From Desulfurella acetivorans A63 (GTDB lineage: Bacteria > Campylobacterota_A > Desulfurellia > Desulfurellales > Desulfurellaceae), in contig CP007051.1 of the NCBI GenBank assembly GCA_000517565.1, positions 891,039-955,038 of the forward strand: 64,000 bases of DNA. The letters are read 5' to 3'. Below, piece by piece: positions 26,811 through 36,053 of the stretch. The notes under the pieces are model-generated. The model did not search any database, was not told where the DNA came from, and saw nothing but the letters and a program-made list of their open reading frames with translations. Within the stretch, counting starts at the first letter, position 1. Every line of letters begins with the position of its first letter. The position numbers and the translations under genes are program-made.

Positions 26811-27345
26811 ATTTAAAAGAATAGGAGATATGCTTTTTTTAATGGGGCTCGTTGATGCATCAAGTGGCAATATGAGCGCAAAGGTAAAAGATGGTATATG
26901 GATAACAAAAACTGGTAAATCTTTATATGGTCTAAAAAGCAAAGATATTGTAAAAATTGGGTTTGAAAGGGATGTTCGCTGGAATGCAGCTTCAAGTGAA
27001 GTAGAGTTGCATGTAAATATTTACAAAACAATTGATAAAGCAAGCGCTATTGTACACGCACATAGCCCTTACACAGTAGCTCTATCCATGGTATACTCTA
27101 AAATCATTCCAATTGACCATGAAGGAAAGTTTTTTTTAAAGCAAGTTGATGTGCTTGATATAAAAAACTGGGATGAAGCCAAAGATGCAATTGCTCAACA
27201 TTTTAATGAAACAGAAAATAAAATTGTAATAGCAAAAGGACATGGGGTTTTTGCATTTTCTGATAATTTATTTGATGCTTTAAAGTTGGTTAGTGCTTTA
27301 GAATTTAGCTCTAAAATAATTTACCTAAAGGAGAACATTAAATGA
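26800..27345 (+). CDS. Class II aldolase/adducin family protein
   Basis: A 181-aa zinc-dependent aldolase-fold protein. It shows a GNMSAK-type phosphate loop (DASSGNMSAKV), the acidic residue in SSEVELHVNIY, the metal-binding pair in VHAHSPYTVAL and a third His in KGHGVFAF. The family includes fuculose-1-phosphate aldolase and methylthioribulose-1-phosphate dehydratase; which reaction applies is not clear. The ATG at 26800 has a GGAGAAA ribosome site, so a start at 26773 is rejected. It sits directly before mqnA with a 4-bp overlap, hinting at a link to menaquinone precursor or small-aldehyde metabolism, an inference only. Confidence 0.8.
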   Translation: MISEFKRIGDMLFLMGLVDASSGNMSAKVKDGIWITKTGKSLYGLKSKDIVKIGFERDVRWNAASSEVELHVNIYKTIDKASAIVHAHSPYTVALSMVYSKIIPIDHEGKFFLKQVDVLDIKNWDEAKDAIAQHFNETENKIVIAKGHGVFAFSDNLFDALKLVSALEFSSKIIYLKENIK

Positions 27346-28100
27346 AAGTAGTTTTAGTAGACTTTTTAAATGCATATCCTTTATACTATGCGCTTGTAAA
27401 TAAAATTATAGACAATGACATTGAGTTTATAAAAAAAATGCCTTATGTTTGTGCTAGGCTACTTTTTGAAAAACAGGTAGATGTAGGTATAGCGCCTTCC
27501 ATAGAATACGCAAAATCTGATTACTATCTGGTACCTAACGTTTGCATATCAAGCGATAACAAGGTTAAAAGTGTAGCACTATTTTTAAAAAAACCGTTAA
27601 ATAAAGTAAAAACCGTTAAGCTTGATAAAAATTCAAATACATCTGTTGCTCTTACTAAAATCTTGTTTGCTTATAAGTACAAATTGGAAGTTGACTATAT
27701 ACAGGATAGAGCCGATTGCGAACTTGTAATAGGCGATAATGCCTTATATAGAATAGAACATACAGACGAAGAAATTATTGATTTAGCTTATGAATGGAAA
27801 GAGTTTAGCGGATATCCATTTGTTTTCGCTTTATGGATTGCAAATGATAAAATCCCAGCTAAATATATAGATTTGTTTTTAAAAGCTAAAGAATGGGGTG
27901 TAAATAATCTTGATACAATTGCTGAAGCTTTTTGTGATACGCACAATTATGACTATGAAAAAGCTTATGATTACTTAAAAAACAACCTATCGTACGACTT
28001 AACAGAAAACAAAAAAAAGTCTCTTGAGCTTTTTTTTGATTACGCCTATAAATTGAACTTAATACCACAAAAACCAAAATTGCGTTTTTTAGATGAATAA
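27342..28100 (+). CDS. mqnA: Chorismate dehydratase (futalosine pathway)
   Basis: A 252-aa protein of the MqnA/MqnD family, which has a periplasmic-binding-protein-like fold. MqnA dehydrates chorismate to 3-enolpyruvylbenzoate, the first step of the futalosine route to menaquinone. The N-terminus VVLVDFLNAYPLYYAL, followed by KQVDVGIAPSIEYAKS and SDNKVKSVALFLKKP, matches MqnA. VIGDNAL and AYEWKEFSGYPFVFALW are further signatures. It implies a menaquinone-based respiratory chain. MqnB-E are not in the window. Confidence 0.9.
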   Translation: MKVVLVDFLNAYPLYYALVNKIIDNDIEFIKKMPYVCARLLFEKQVDVGIAPSIEYAKSDYYLVPNVCISSDNKVKSVALFLKKPLNKVKTVKLDKNSNTSVALTKILFAYKYKLEVDYIQDRADCELVIGDNALYRIEHTDEEIIDLAYEWKEFSGYPFVFALWIANDKIPAKYIDLFLKAKEWGVNNLDTIAEAFCDTHNYDYEKAYDYLKNNLSYDLTENKKKSLELFFDYAYKLNLIPQKPKLRFLDE

Positions 28101-29292
28101 AAGCACAAAGTATTTACTTTCTATTAGATTTTTGCGCAGCATTGGTCAGGGGTTATTAATTGTTGATTTTGCTTTGTATCTCAAAGCTTTAGGTTACAGC
28201 GCAACAACAATAGGTCTGGTTTATACATTTGTTAGTCTATTTGGTGCTTTTGGTAGTTTATTTGTAGGATTTGTTAGTGATAAAACCAAAAGAAAACCGT
28301 TTTTAATAATCTACACATTGCTTTTAATGTTTGCAAGCCTAGGAATGTTTTTTGCAAATAATATCTATGTAATAGCTATTTTTAGTGCTATTGGTAGCTT
28401 TGGTCTTGGAGCAAACGGTGCAGCTGGGCCTTTTTCTCCTGCAGAACAAGCATTGCTTGCTGAAAAGATACAACCAAACATGCGTGGTATGGTTTTTAGC
28501 TTAAATACAGCATTGGGTTTTTTGGGGATGTGTATTGGTTCTCTTCTAGCAATGTTTTTTGCTTTTTTAAATTTTACACAAAAAAACATGGATTACAGGT
28601 TACTTTTCTTTGTTGTTTTTTTGTTTGCAAGTATAACGCTTTATTTGCTTTTTAAAGTTGAAGAAAATTATAAACCTAAAATTTTAAAACAAGTGTTGGA
28701 TCAAAAAGAAGCAGGTATTGATAAAAAAGAAAATCTTAATTTAATTAAACTTATAGGCTTAAACAGTATAAATGGTTTGGCAATAGGTCTAAAGGGTCCA
28801 CTGATAGCGTATTGGTTTGCATTAAGGTTTGGTGTTGGCGCAAGATTAATCGCTCCTGTTTTTGCAATAACTTTTTTACTAAGCGCAATACTATCCTTCT
28901 ATACAGGTAAACTATCTCTAAAATTTGGGATTGTTAATTCTGTTTTTGCACAAAGGCTTGTTGGTCTTGTATTTTTAATACTTTTGCCACTTGCTCCAAC
29001 ATATTTTTTGGCATCGTTATTTTATATTTTTCACCAAATTTTTAACAGAAGTTCAGCTGGTGCAAGACAGGCACTTACTGTAAGTTTGGTTAGAGACAAA
29101 AGAAGGGGTTTTGCTGTTAGCTTGAATTCTGCTTCAATGCAGTTTCCACGCTCCATAGGTCCTTATGTAACTGGAGCTTTGATTGAAGCAAATTCATTCG
29201 AGATGCCTTTTTTTATGGCAGCTTTTCTGCAAGCTACATATCTGATTTTATACAAAAAAGTATTTAAAAGCTTTAATTTTCCAGAAGAATAA
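28093..29292 (+). CDS. MFS transporter
   Basis: A 399-aa protein with about 12 hydrophobic segments and the MFS loop motif GFVSDKTKRKP between helices 2 and 3, related to the GxLaDrxGrkp consensus. A central hydrophilic loop (about 195-215) splits the two halves. The second half has a HQIFNRSSAGARQALT segment seen in several uncharacterised exporters. The substrate is unknown. It is the last gene of the mutS2-dnaG operon, overlapping mqnA by 8 bp. Confidence 0.85.
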   Translation: MNKSTKYLLSIRFLRSIGQGLLIVDFALYLKALGYSATTIGLVYTFVSLFGAFGSLFVGFVSDKTKRKPFLIIYTLLLMFASLGMFFANNIYVIAIFSAIGSFGLGANGAAGPFSPAEQALLAEKIQPNMRGMVFSLNTALGFLGMCIGSLLAMFFAFLNFTQKNMDYRLLFFVVFLFASITLYLLFKVEENYKPKILKQVLDQKEAGIDKKENLNLIKLIGLNSINGLAIGLKGPLIAYWFALRFGVGARLIAPVFAITFLLSAILSFYTGKLSLKFGIVNSVFAQRLVGLVFLILLPLAPTYFLASLFYIFHQIFNRSSAGARQALTVSLVRDKRRGFAVSLNSASMQFPRSIGPYVTGALIEANSFEMPFFMAAFLQATYLILYKKVFKSFNFPEE

Positions 29293-29300
29293 TTGTTTAT

Positions 29301-29329
29301 TTGACTAAAATTATACAGTATGGTAATTT
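29301..29329 (+). promoter_or_regulatory. Promoter giving a leaderless antiporter mRNA
   Basis: TTGACT (29301-29306), 17-nt spacer, TAATTT (29324-29329). The seventh nucleotide after the -10 is the A of the ATG at 29336, and no ribosome site is present. Confidence 0.6.
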
Positions 29330-29335
29330 TAACTT

Positions 29336-30316
29336 ATGATTTTGAATTTATTTTTTCTTATTATTAGCATTGCGTTTATTGTTGTTGCTAGCGAAATGTT
29401 TACAAATTCTTTAGAATATATAGGCTCTAAATTAAAACTTTCACAGGCAGTTATAGGTTCAATATTGGCTGCTGTTGGAACAGCCCTGCCAGAAACTATA
29501 TTGCCAATTATTGCAATCTTGTTTTTAAAAAATTCAGCTCATGAAATAGGAATTGGTGCAATTTTGGGAGCACCTTTTATGCTTTCAACGCTTGGTTTTT
29601 TGATGATTGGTATTGGTGTGGTTATTAGACATTTATTAAAAAAAGGCTCATTTAGTCTGAAAATTGAAGAAAAAACAACAAAACGGGACCTTACTTTTTT
29701 TTTAATATCTTACATTATTGCAATTTTAGCAACTCAATTTAACCATATAAAAGGTATATTTGCATTTGTTGTAATTGGCGTATATATAGTTTATTTATAT
29801 TTAACATTTAATGGCAGAAGCTCAGAGCTTGAATTTAAAGACAATTTATATTTTTTTAAACTCTTTAAAATAAAAGAAAACCTTCTATCCGGTTTTTTTC
29901 AATTAATTGTGTCTTTGGCTACTATTATTTTTGGTGCTTATGCTTTTGTCAATGGTTTAAGCACTATAAGTCAACATTTTGGCTTTAATCCTCTGATATT
30001 TTCTCTATTAATTTCTCCAATAGCAACTGAGCTTCCAGAAAAAATCAATTCTCTAACCTGGACACTAAAAAACAAAGACATTTTGGCTTTTGGTAACATA
30101 AGTGGTGCTATGGTTTTTCAATCAACATTTCCAGTAAGTGTTGGAATTTTACTAACCAATTGGACTATTACGCAAAATGCTCTTTTGAGTGCGTACATTG
30201 CATTATTTAATATTGCTTTAATGCTTTTGTGGGTTTGCCTGCTAAAAAAAATAAATGGGTTAGTTTTTAGCATAAACCTTATAACTTATATTTTTTATAT
30301 AATTAAAGTTATATAG
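29336..30316 (+). CDS. Sodium/calcium exchanger family antiporter
   Basis: A 326-aa membrane protein made of two repeated halves of about five helices, as in the YrbG/CaxA superfamily. The alpha-repeat motifs are AAVGTALPETILPI in the first half and SPIATELPEKINSL in the second, each with the acidic residue that binds Ca2+/Na+. It probably exports cations such as Ca2+ in exchange for Na+ or H+. It stands alone between the mutS2 operon and livJ, with its own promoter. Confidence 0.88.
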   Translation: MILNLFFLIISIAFIVVASEMFTNSLEYIGSKLKLSQAVIGSILAAVGTALPETILPIIAILFLKNSAHEIGIGAILGAPFMLSTLGFLMIGIGVVIRHLLKKGSFSLKIEEKTTKRDLTFFLISYIIAILATQFNHIKGIFAFVVIGVYIVYLYLTFNGRSSELEFKDNLYFFKLFKIKENLLSGFFQLIVSLATIIFGAYAFVNGLSTISQHFGFNPLIFSLLISPIATELPEKINSLTWTLKNKDILAFGNISGAMVFQSTFPVSVGILLTNWTITQNALLSAYIALFNIALMLLWVCLLKKINGLVFSINLITYIFYIIKVI

Positions 30317-30399
30317 TTTTTTTGAAGTTGTTGTTTGCGTAAATTTGCAATTAGTTTTAAACAAAAGTTTTATTTTTAAATTAATTTAATTATAAATAA

Positions 30400-30428
30400 T
30401 TGACACAATGTAACTAAAAAATTATAAT
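30400..30428 (+). promoter_or_regulatory. Consensus promoter of livJ
   Basis: TTGACA (30400-30405), 17-nt spacer, TATAAT (30423-30428): both boxes match consensus perfectly. This predicts high expression of the binding protein, with an AAGGGGG ribosome site at about 30447-30453. Confidence 0.8.
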
Positions 30429-30458
30429 TAAAATTAACTTTTAAGTAAGGGGGTTTTT

Positions 30459-31595
30459 ATGAAACGTTTGCTGTTTAAAACAGTTTTATTTGCTCTTGTA
30501 ACTATCTTTGCTATTGGCTATGGAGTAAGTAAAACTTATGCAGCTAGCAACACCATAAAAGTAGGTGTTGTGTATTCAATGACAGGACCGGTCGCTTCTT
30601 TTGGACAAAGTGCGTGGCAAGGTTTACAGGTAGCAAAGGAAATCATGCCAACCGCTTTGGGTAAAAAAATTGATCTGATCCTTGTTGATGATCAAGGCGA
30701 TAAGGTTCAGGCAGCTAATGCTGTAAACAAACTAATTTATGACAACAAAGTAGATGCAATTATTGGACCTTTAATTTCGGGCAATGTTATGTCTGCAACT
30801 CCAATTGTAGAAAAAGCTAAAATTCCCTTAATCACACCAACTGGAACAAATCCATTGTTAACAGAAGGCAAAAACTTTATATCCAGAGCCTGCTTTATTG
30901 ATCCATTTCAAGGAAAAGTTGCAGCAATTTATGCTGTAAAAGACTTACATGCAAAAACTGCTGCACTAGTAATTGATTCTGCTCAAGATTATTCAGTTGG
31001 TCTTGCAAAGTTTTTTGAGGAAAATTTTAAAAAATTAGGTGGCAGAATTGTAGCTAAAACATTTATACAAACAGGCGAAAGTAACTTTTCTGCTCAAATT
31101 GCTTCACTTAAGCCAGCAAATCCACAAATTATCTATATGCCTTGCTATTACCAGGAAATAGCTTTGTTTGCAAGACAAGCCAGAGAATTTGGATTAAAAC
31201 AGCCCATACTTGCTGGTGATGGCGCAGCTGAAGCTGCTTTAATAAAAGTAGGCGGCGCTGCTGTTAATGGACTTACATTTACTACCGGCTTTGCGCCAGA
31301 AGCTATAAAAACTCCATTGGGTAAAAAATTTGAACAAGCCTACCAAGCAAAGTATCATAAACTTCCAGATAACTTTGCTGCATTATCAGCAGATGCTTAT
31401 TTTATGTTAGTCAACGCAATTGATAGGGCAAAATCAGATAATCCAATTAAAATCAACACTGCACTTAGAGCAACAAAAAATTTCCAGGGTGTAACTGGTA
31501 ACATAACACTTGTTAAAGGTGATGCAATAAAACCTGCGGTTATTGAGAAAGTGGAAAACGGTAAATTTGTATATGTTACTACTATTAACCCATAG
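30459..31595 (+). CDS. livJ: Branched-chain amino acid ABC transporter, substrate-binding protein
   Basis: A 378-aa periplasmic binding protein (peripla_BP_6 type). The signal peptide covers about residues 1-28, ending KTYAAS. The mature start IKVGVVYSMTGPVASFG is the usual LivJ opening, followed by LVDDQGD and AIIGPLISG. It captures leucine/isoleucine/valine or related amides for LivHMGF encoded just downstream. It has the strongest promoter in the window and a hairpin between it and livH. Exact ligand not determined. Confidence 0.9.
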   Translation: MKRLLFKTVLFALVTIFAIGYGVSKTYAASNTIKVGVVYSMTGPVASFGQSAWQGLQVAKEIMPTALGKKIDLILVDDQGDKVQAANAVNKLIYDNKVDAIIGPLISGNVMSATPIVEKAKIPLITPTGTNPLLTEGKNFISRACFIDPFQGKVAAIYAVKDLHAKTAALVIDSAQDYSVGLAKFFEENFKKLGGRIVAKTFIQTGESNFSAQIASLKPANPQIIYMPCYYQEIALFARQAREFGLKQPILAGDGAAEAALIKVGGAAVNGLTFTTGFAPEAIKTPLGKKFEQAYQAKYHKLPDNFAALSADAYFMLVNAIDRAKSDNPIKINTALRATKNFQGVTGNITLVKGDAIKPAVIEKVENGKFVYVTTINP

Positions 31596-31611
31596 TTTTG
31601 CAATATCTTTT

Positions 31612-31632
31612 GGAGCAGAAGTCTTCTGCTCC
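31612..31632 (+). terminator. Hairpin between livJ and livH
   Basis: GGAGCAGAA (31612-31620) and TTCTGCTCC (31624-31632) pair over 9 bp with a 3-nt loop, followed by TTTAAACTTTT. It probably terminates a fraction of transcripts, so that the binding protein is made in excess over the permease. Confidence 0.7.
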
Positions 31633-31672
31633 TTTAAACTTTTAATACATACCTAAAAAGGTGGCTAAATAG

Positions 31673-32566
31673 ATGTTAACAACAGTATTGCAACAATTAA
31701 TAAATGGTCTTTCTGCTGGAAGCCTATATGCCCTTGTAGCAATTGGATACACTATGGTATATGGCGTTTTGAGAATGATTAACTTTGCGCATGGCGACAT
31801 CTTGATGGTTGGAGCATATCTAGCGTTTTTTGGAATTAGTGCTTTTATGCTACCATGGTGGGTATCATTTATTACTGCAATTATTTTAACAGGTTTTGTA
31901 GGTGTATTGGTAGAGAAATTAGCTTACAAACCCATTCGTAATGCAAGTAGGGTTTCTTTACTCATTACTGCTGTGGGTGTGTCGTTTTTTCTTGAAAATT
32001 TATTTTTAGTGTTATTTGGTGGGGTACCAAAGGCTTTTCCTATAGCACCAATATTTCATGGTGTTTTGAATTATAATCAATTATATTTGCCTGTTGTTAG
32101 TATTTACACCCCTATTGTTGCACTTGTTTTGTTATATATGCTGCTTTATATCTTACATCATACAAAATACGGTATGGCTATGCGCTCAATCGCACTGGAT
32201 ATTGATACTACAAGCCTAATGGGTATAAATGTAGATATAGTTATATCTTTAGTTTTCTTTTTAGGTTCTTCTTTGGCTGCTGTTGGCGGGATCTTGTGGT
32301 CTACACAGTATCCTTCAATAAATCCATTAATGGGTATTATGCCAGGACTTAAAGCATTTGCTGCTGCTGTTTTAGGTGGCATTGGTGATGTTGCTGGCGC
32401 TGCTATTGGCGGACTTATCCTTGGAATATCAGAAGTTTTAATAGTAGCATTTTTCCCTAGTTTGGCTGGTTATAAAGACGCATTTGCATTTTTGTTATTG
32501 ATACTTGTGCTTTTGTTTAAACCTACTGGTATTATGGGAAAAGAACTTGAAAGGAAGAGATTTTAA
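31673..32566 (+). CDS. livH: Branched-chain amino acid ABC transporter permease LivH
   Basis: A 297-aa inner-membrane permease with about eight helices. QQLINGLSAGSLYALVAIGYTMVYGVLRMINFAHGD-type opening residues (about 7-42) are diagnostic of LivH, as is KAFAAAVLGGIGDVAGAAIGG near the C-terminus (the permease-ATPase coupling region). It forms the channel with LivM. livM starts 1 bp after its stop. Confidence 0.95.
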   Translation: MLTTVLQQLINGLSAGSLYALVAIGYTMVYGVLRMINFAHGDILMVGAYLAFFGISAFMLPWWVSFITAIILTGFVGVLVEKLAYKPIRNASRVSLLITAVGVSFFLENLFLVLFGGVPKAFPIAPIFHGVLNYNQLYLPVVSIYTPIVALVLLYMLLYILHHTKYGMAMRSIALDIDTTSLMGINVDIVISLVFFLGSSLAAVGGILWSTQYPSINPLMGIMPGLKAFAAAVLGGIGDVAGAAIGGLILGISEVLIVAFFPSLAGYKDAFAFLLLILVLLFKPTGIMGKELERKRF

Positions 32567-32567
32567 T

Positions 32568-33608
32568 ATGAAAAGAAATACAATTTTAACAATCTTAAGT
32601 ATAATATTACTGTTTGTTTTTTTATATTATGCAAGTCATCACTTTAGTCGTTATACAATAATTATACTAAATAATATAGCTATTACTATGATACTGGCTG
32701 TTAGCTACAATTTGATAAACGGTATTACTGGGCAATTTTCCCTTGCTCCAAATGGTTTTGCTGCAGTTGGTGCATATACTGCTGCACTTTTGAGTTTGAC
32801 GCCAGCACAAAAACAAGCAATGTTTATAATAGATCCTATTATGCCTTTTTTGGGCTCAATCCACCTGCCTTTTTTGGCTGCACTTATAGTTGCTGGACTT
32901 GTAACAGCATTTTTTGGCTTTATTTTAGGATTCCCTGTGTTTAGAACAAGAGGCGACTACCTTGCTATTGTTACACTTGGATTTGGTATTGTTATAGATA
33001 TTGTTGCAAACAATGCAATTACAATAACAAATGGCCCTTTAGGTCTAAAAGGCATATCAAACTATACGAATGTTTGGTGGAGCTATGGATGGCTTGTATT
33101 TACTATTTTTGTAGTTATGAGCATAATAAACTCCAATTACGGTAGAGCTATGAAAGCAATAAGAGACGATGAAGATGCAGCTGTAGCTATGGGCATAAAT
33201 ACATTTAAAATGAAAATGATCGCTTTTGTTGTAGGTGCTTTTTTTCAGGGTGTTGCAGGAGGTTTGCTTGCACACTTAATTACAACTATTTCTCCAACGC
33301 TTTTTACATTTTTCTTAACATTCAATTTGCTTGTAATTATAGTTATGGGTGGTCTTGGTAGCATAACAGGAACAGTTATAGCTACAATCGTTATTGTTTG
33401 GGGATCAGAACTGCTTAGAGTATTTGATCAACCAATGCATATATTTGGTATAACAACACCAGGCATACCTGGCTTGAGAATGATCATTTTTGCTTTACTG
33501 TTAATTTTAACCATGCTTTTTGCAAGAGAAGGCATAATGGGAAAGAAAGAATTCTCATGGGATTGGCTATTTAATGCTATAAAAGGTGGCATAAAAAATG
33601 GAAAATAA
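32568..33608 (+). CDS. livM: Branched-chain amino acid ABC transporter permease LivM
   Basis: A 346-aa permease paired with LivH. YNLINGITGQFSLAPNGFAAVGAY, then TRGDYLAIVTLGFG and the coupling segment VIIVMGGLGSITGTVIA, are LivM signatures. The ATG at 32568 follows AAGGAAGAG. An in-frame start at 32505 is rejected because it lies deep inside livH. It overlaps livG by 11 bp. Confidence 0.95.
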   Translation: MKRNTILTILSIILLFVFLYYASHHFSRYTIIILNNIAITMILAVSYNLINGITGQFSLAPNGFAAVGAYTAALLSLTPAQKQAMFIIDPIMPFLGSIHLPFLAALIVAGLVTAFFGFILGFPVFRTRGDYLAIVTLGFGIVIDIVANNAITITNGPLGLKGISNYTNVWWSYGWLVFTIFVVMSIINSNYGRAMKAIRDDEDAAVAMGINTFKMKMIAFVVGAFFQGVAGGLLAHLITTISPTLFTFFLTFNLLVIIVMGGLGSITGTVIATIVIVWGSELLRVFDQPMHIFGITTPGIPGLRMIIFALLLILTMLFAREGIMGKKEFSWDWLFNAIKGGIKNGK

Positions 33609-34377
33609 TATACTTGTATGCGAACATATTACAATGAAGTTTGGTGGTCTAGTTGCTCTAAATGATGTTAGTTTAAATGTTACCAAATCAAGCATAACTG
33701 GTTTAATTGGACCCAATGGCGCAGGAAAAACTACAATGTTTAATGTTATAACATGCAACTTGAAACCAACCTTAGGAAATATTTTTTTTGAAGGCAAAAA
33801 TATAACAGGTTTTAAGCCTTATAAAATTGTACCTCTTGGTATGGCAAGGACATTTCAAAATATAAGATTATTTGAAAATTTAACCGTTCTTGAAAACATA
33901 ATGATAGGTTTTGCACATAAAGTTAAATATAGATTATTTGAGCCAATTTTAAAAACACCAAAATTTTTAAATCAAGAAAAAGAAATAAAAATAAAAGCGT
34001 TTGAATTATTGGAAAAGGTAAATTTAAAAGAAAAAGCGTATCTAAAAGCAACAGGTCTATCTTATGGAGAACAAAGAAAAGTTGAAATTGCAAGAGCTCT
34101 TGCAACTTCGCCAAAACTACTACTTTTAGATGAGCCTGCAGCAGGCATGAACCCAAGTGAAAAGATAGCCTTAATGTACTTTATAAAAGAAATTAAAGAT
34201 TCATTCAATCTAACCATACTTTTGATAGAACACGATATGAAGTTTGTAATGGGAATCTGCCAAAAAATTTATGTACTTGACTATGGTGCTAAAATTGCAG
34301 AAGGTACACCTGAAGAAATTCAAAAAAATCCAAAAGTTATAGCTGCTTATTTAGGGGAAGCAAATGTTAAAGGTTAA
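33598..34377 (+). CDS. livG: Branched-chain amino acid ABC transporter ATPase LivG
   Basis: A 259-aa ATPase with Walker A GPNGAGKTT, the Q-loop FQNIRLFENLTV typical of LivG, signature LSYGEQRKVEIARAL, Walker B LLLLDEPAAGMNP and the H-loop IEHDMKFVM. It powers the LivHM channel with LivF. It overlaps livM by 11 bp and livF by 14 bp. Confidence 0.96.
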   Translation: MENNILVCEHITMKFGGLVALNDVSLNVTKSSITGLIGPNGAGKTTMFNVITCNLKPTLGNIFFEGKNITGFKPYKIVPLGMARTFQNIRLFENLTVLENIMIGFAHKVKYRLFEPILKTPKFLNQEKEIKIKAFELLEKVNLKEKAYLKATGLSYGEQRKVEIARALATSPKLLLLDEPAAGMNPSEKIALMYFIKEIKDSFNLTILLIEHDMKFVMGICQKIYVLDYGAKIAEGTPEEIQKNPKVIAAYLGEANVKG

Positions 34378-35065
34378 AAATTTAAATGTTTTTTATAAAC
34401 TTATACACGCAGTAAACGATATTTCATTTGAGGTTCCCGAAAGCAAAATAGTAACATTAATAGGGCCAAACGGTGCTGGAAAATCAAGTACGCTGAAATC
34501 CATTGTAGGACTTGTAGCATCAAGTGGTCAAATAAATTTTTTATCGCATAATATATCAAAAGAAAAAACATATCAGCGAATTAAACGTGGCATAGCACTT
34601 GTACCAGAAGGCAGAAAAGTTTTTGTTAACCTGACAGTTTTAGAAAATTTACGCATTGGCGCATTTAATAAACCAGCTTCTACATTAGAAGAAAAATATG
34701 AACGGATTTTTCAAATATTTCCTATATTAAAAAAACGTGCCAAACAATATGCTGGAACACTTTCTGGTGGTGAACAACAAATGTTGGCTTTAGGTAGAGC
34801 CCTTATGAGTGAGCCTTCCCTTTTAATGCTTGATGAACCATCGCTTGGTTTGGCACCAAAAGTTGTACAAGAAGTTTTTGAGATAATCCAGCACTTAAAT
34901 CGTGAAGGTATGACAATTTTGCTTGTAGAGCAAAATGCAGCAATGGCATTAAAAATTGCTCATTATGGTTATGTACTTGAAGCAGGCAAAATTGTGCTTG
35001 AAGATGTTGCCCAAAACTTGTTACAAAACGAAGATGTAAGAAAAAGTTACCTGGGGGAGGTGTAA
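34364..35065 (+). CDS. livF: Branched-chain amino acid ABC transporter ATPase LivF
   Basis: A 233-aa ATPase with Walker A GPNGAGKSST, the LivF-type 'VPEGRKVFVNLTVLENL', signature LSGGEQQMLALGRAL, Walker B LLMLDEPSLGLAP and a VEQN switch in place of the H-loop histidine (LLVEQNAAMAL), as usual for LivF. Its end GGGGGAGGTGTAA doubles as the ribosome site of the following MBL gene. Confidence 0.96.
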   Translation: MLKVKNLNVFYKLIHAVNDISFEVPESKIVTLIGPNGAGKSSTLKSIVGLVASSGQINFLSHNISKEKTYQRIKRGIALVPEGRKVFVNLTVLENLRIGAFNKPASTLEEKYERIFQIFPILKKRAKQYAGTLSGGEQQMLALGRALMSEPSLLMLDEPSLGLAPKVVQEVFEIIQHLNREGMTILLVEQNAAMALKIAHYGYVLEAGKIVLEDVAQNLLQNEDVRKSYLGEV

Positions 35066-35066
35066 A

Positions 35067-36053
35067 ATTAGCATAGAATGTATTTTTGATAATATTTACA
35101 AAATAGAAGTACCCCTACCTCAAAACCCCCTTAAATCAATAAACTCTTATGTGATAAAAGGAGAAAGAAGTTTAATTATTGATACTGGTATGAATAGAAT
35201 TGAATGCGAGCAGACACTAAAATATGCTTTGGCAAAACTTGATATTGATCTTGAAAAAACAGATATTTTTATTACTCACATGCATGCAGACCATAGTGGA
35301 TTAATTGGTAAATTATCAACACCACAATCAATTGTATATTTTACCAAAGAAGATGCGCCATACATATTAGGCACAAACTGGGAAGAATTCTGGCTTGAAG
35401 AAGCAAATTATGCAAAAAAATTTGGGTTTCCAATAGATTCTCTGTCAAATGCAATAAAAAAACATCCAGGTTACAAATACGCTTTTAGGGGCAATCTTCT
35501 TTCGAAAATTTCTTATGTTGAAGATCAGCAGGTATTAAATTATGGGAACTTGGAACTTAAATGTATTAAAACACCAGGCCACACGAAAGGTATTGTATGT
35601 CTATATGAAGCTAATAAAAAATTATTTTTTTCGTCGGATCATGTGTTAGAAGATATAACTCCAAATATATCTGCAGCATATGAAAACAAAAACCCTCTAA
35701 AAGAATATCTGGAAAGTCTTGATAAAGTTTATAATTTTGATGTAGATATGGTTTTGCCTGGACACAGAAGAATTTTTTATAATTTACAAAAAAGAATTGA
35801 TGAGCTTAAAAAACACCATGAAGAAAGATTAAATGAAGTATTGAATCTTATTGATACAAAAACTCCAAACGATGCCTACAAAGTAGCCTCACTGATGCAT
35901 TGGGATATAAAGTACAAAAACTGGGAAGATTTTCCTATTGCTCAAAAATGGTTTGCACATTCAGAAGCATTAGCGCACCTGTTGTATCTTGTTGATACAA
36001 ATAAAGCAAAAATCTTAATCCAAGACGATAAATACTATTTTTTAAAAACTTGA
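35067..36053 (+). CDS. MBL-fold metallohydrolase with apparent ATT start codon
   Basis: A protein of about 328 aa. The metallo-beta-lactamase motifs are clear: ITHMHADHSGLIGKL (HxHxDH), KTPGHTKG, FFSSDHVLED and VLPGHRRIF. The frame has no ATG/GTG/TTG upstream of an internal GTG at 35151 (no ribosome site). The sequence before it is typical MBL N-terminus, IYKIEVPLPQNPLKSINSYV. GGGGGAGGTG at 35053-35062 places the start at ATT 35067 (N-terminus MSIECIFDN). Hydrolase of unknown substrate, possibly a thioesterase, glyoxalase II-like or lactonase. Its stop codon lies in the ilvE promoter. Confidence 0.8.
   Translation: MSIECIFDNIYKIEVPLPQNPLKSINSYVIKGERSLIIDTGMNRIECEQTLKYALAKLDIDLEKTDIFITHMHADHSGLIGKLSTPQSIVYFTKEDAPYILGTNWEEFWLEEANYAKKFGFPIDSLSNAIKKHPGYKYAFRGNLLSKISYVEDQQVLNYGNLELKCIKTPGHTKGIVCLYEANKKLFFSSDHVLEDITPNISAAYENKNPLKEYLESLDKVYNFDVDMVLPGHRRIFYNLQKRIDELKKHHEERLNEVLNLIDTKTPNDAYKVASLMHWDIKYKNWEDFPIAQKWFAHSEALAHLLYLVDTNKAKILIQDDKYYFLKT

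Noticed and set aside
35151-36053. MBL gene starting at GTG 35151
   Set aside because: It would remove a conserved N-terminal strand and has no ribosome site; ATT 35067 fits better.
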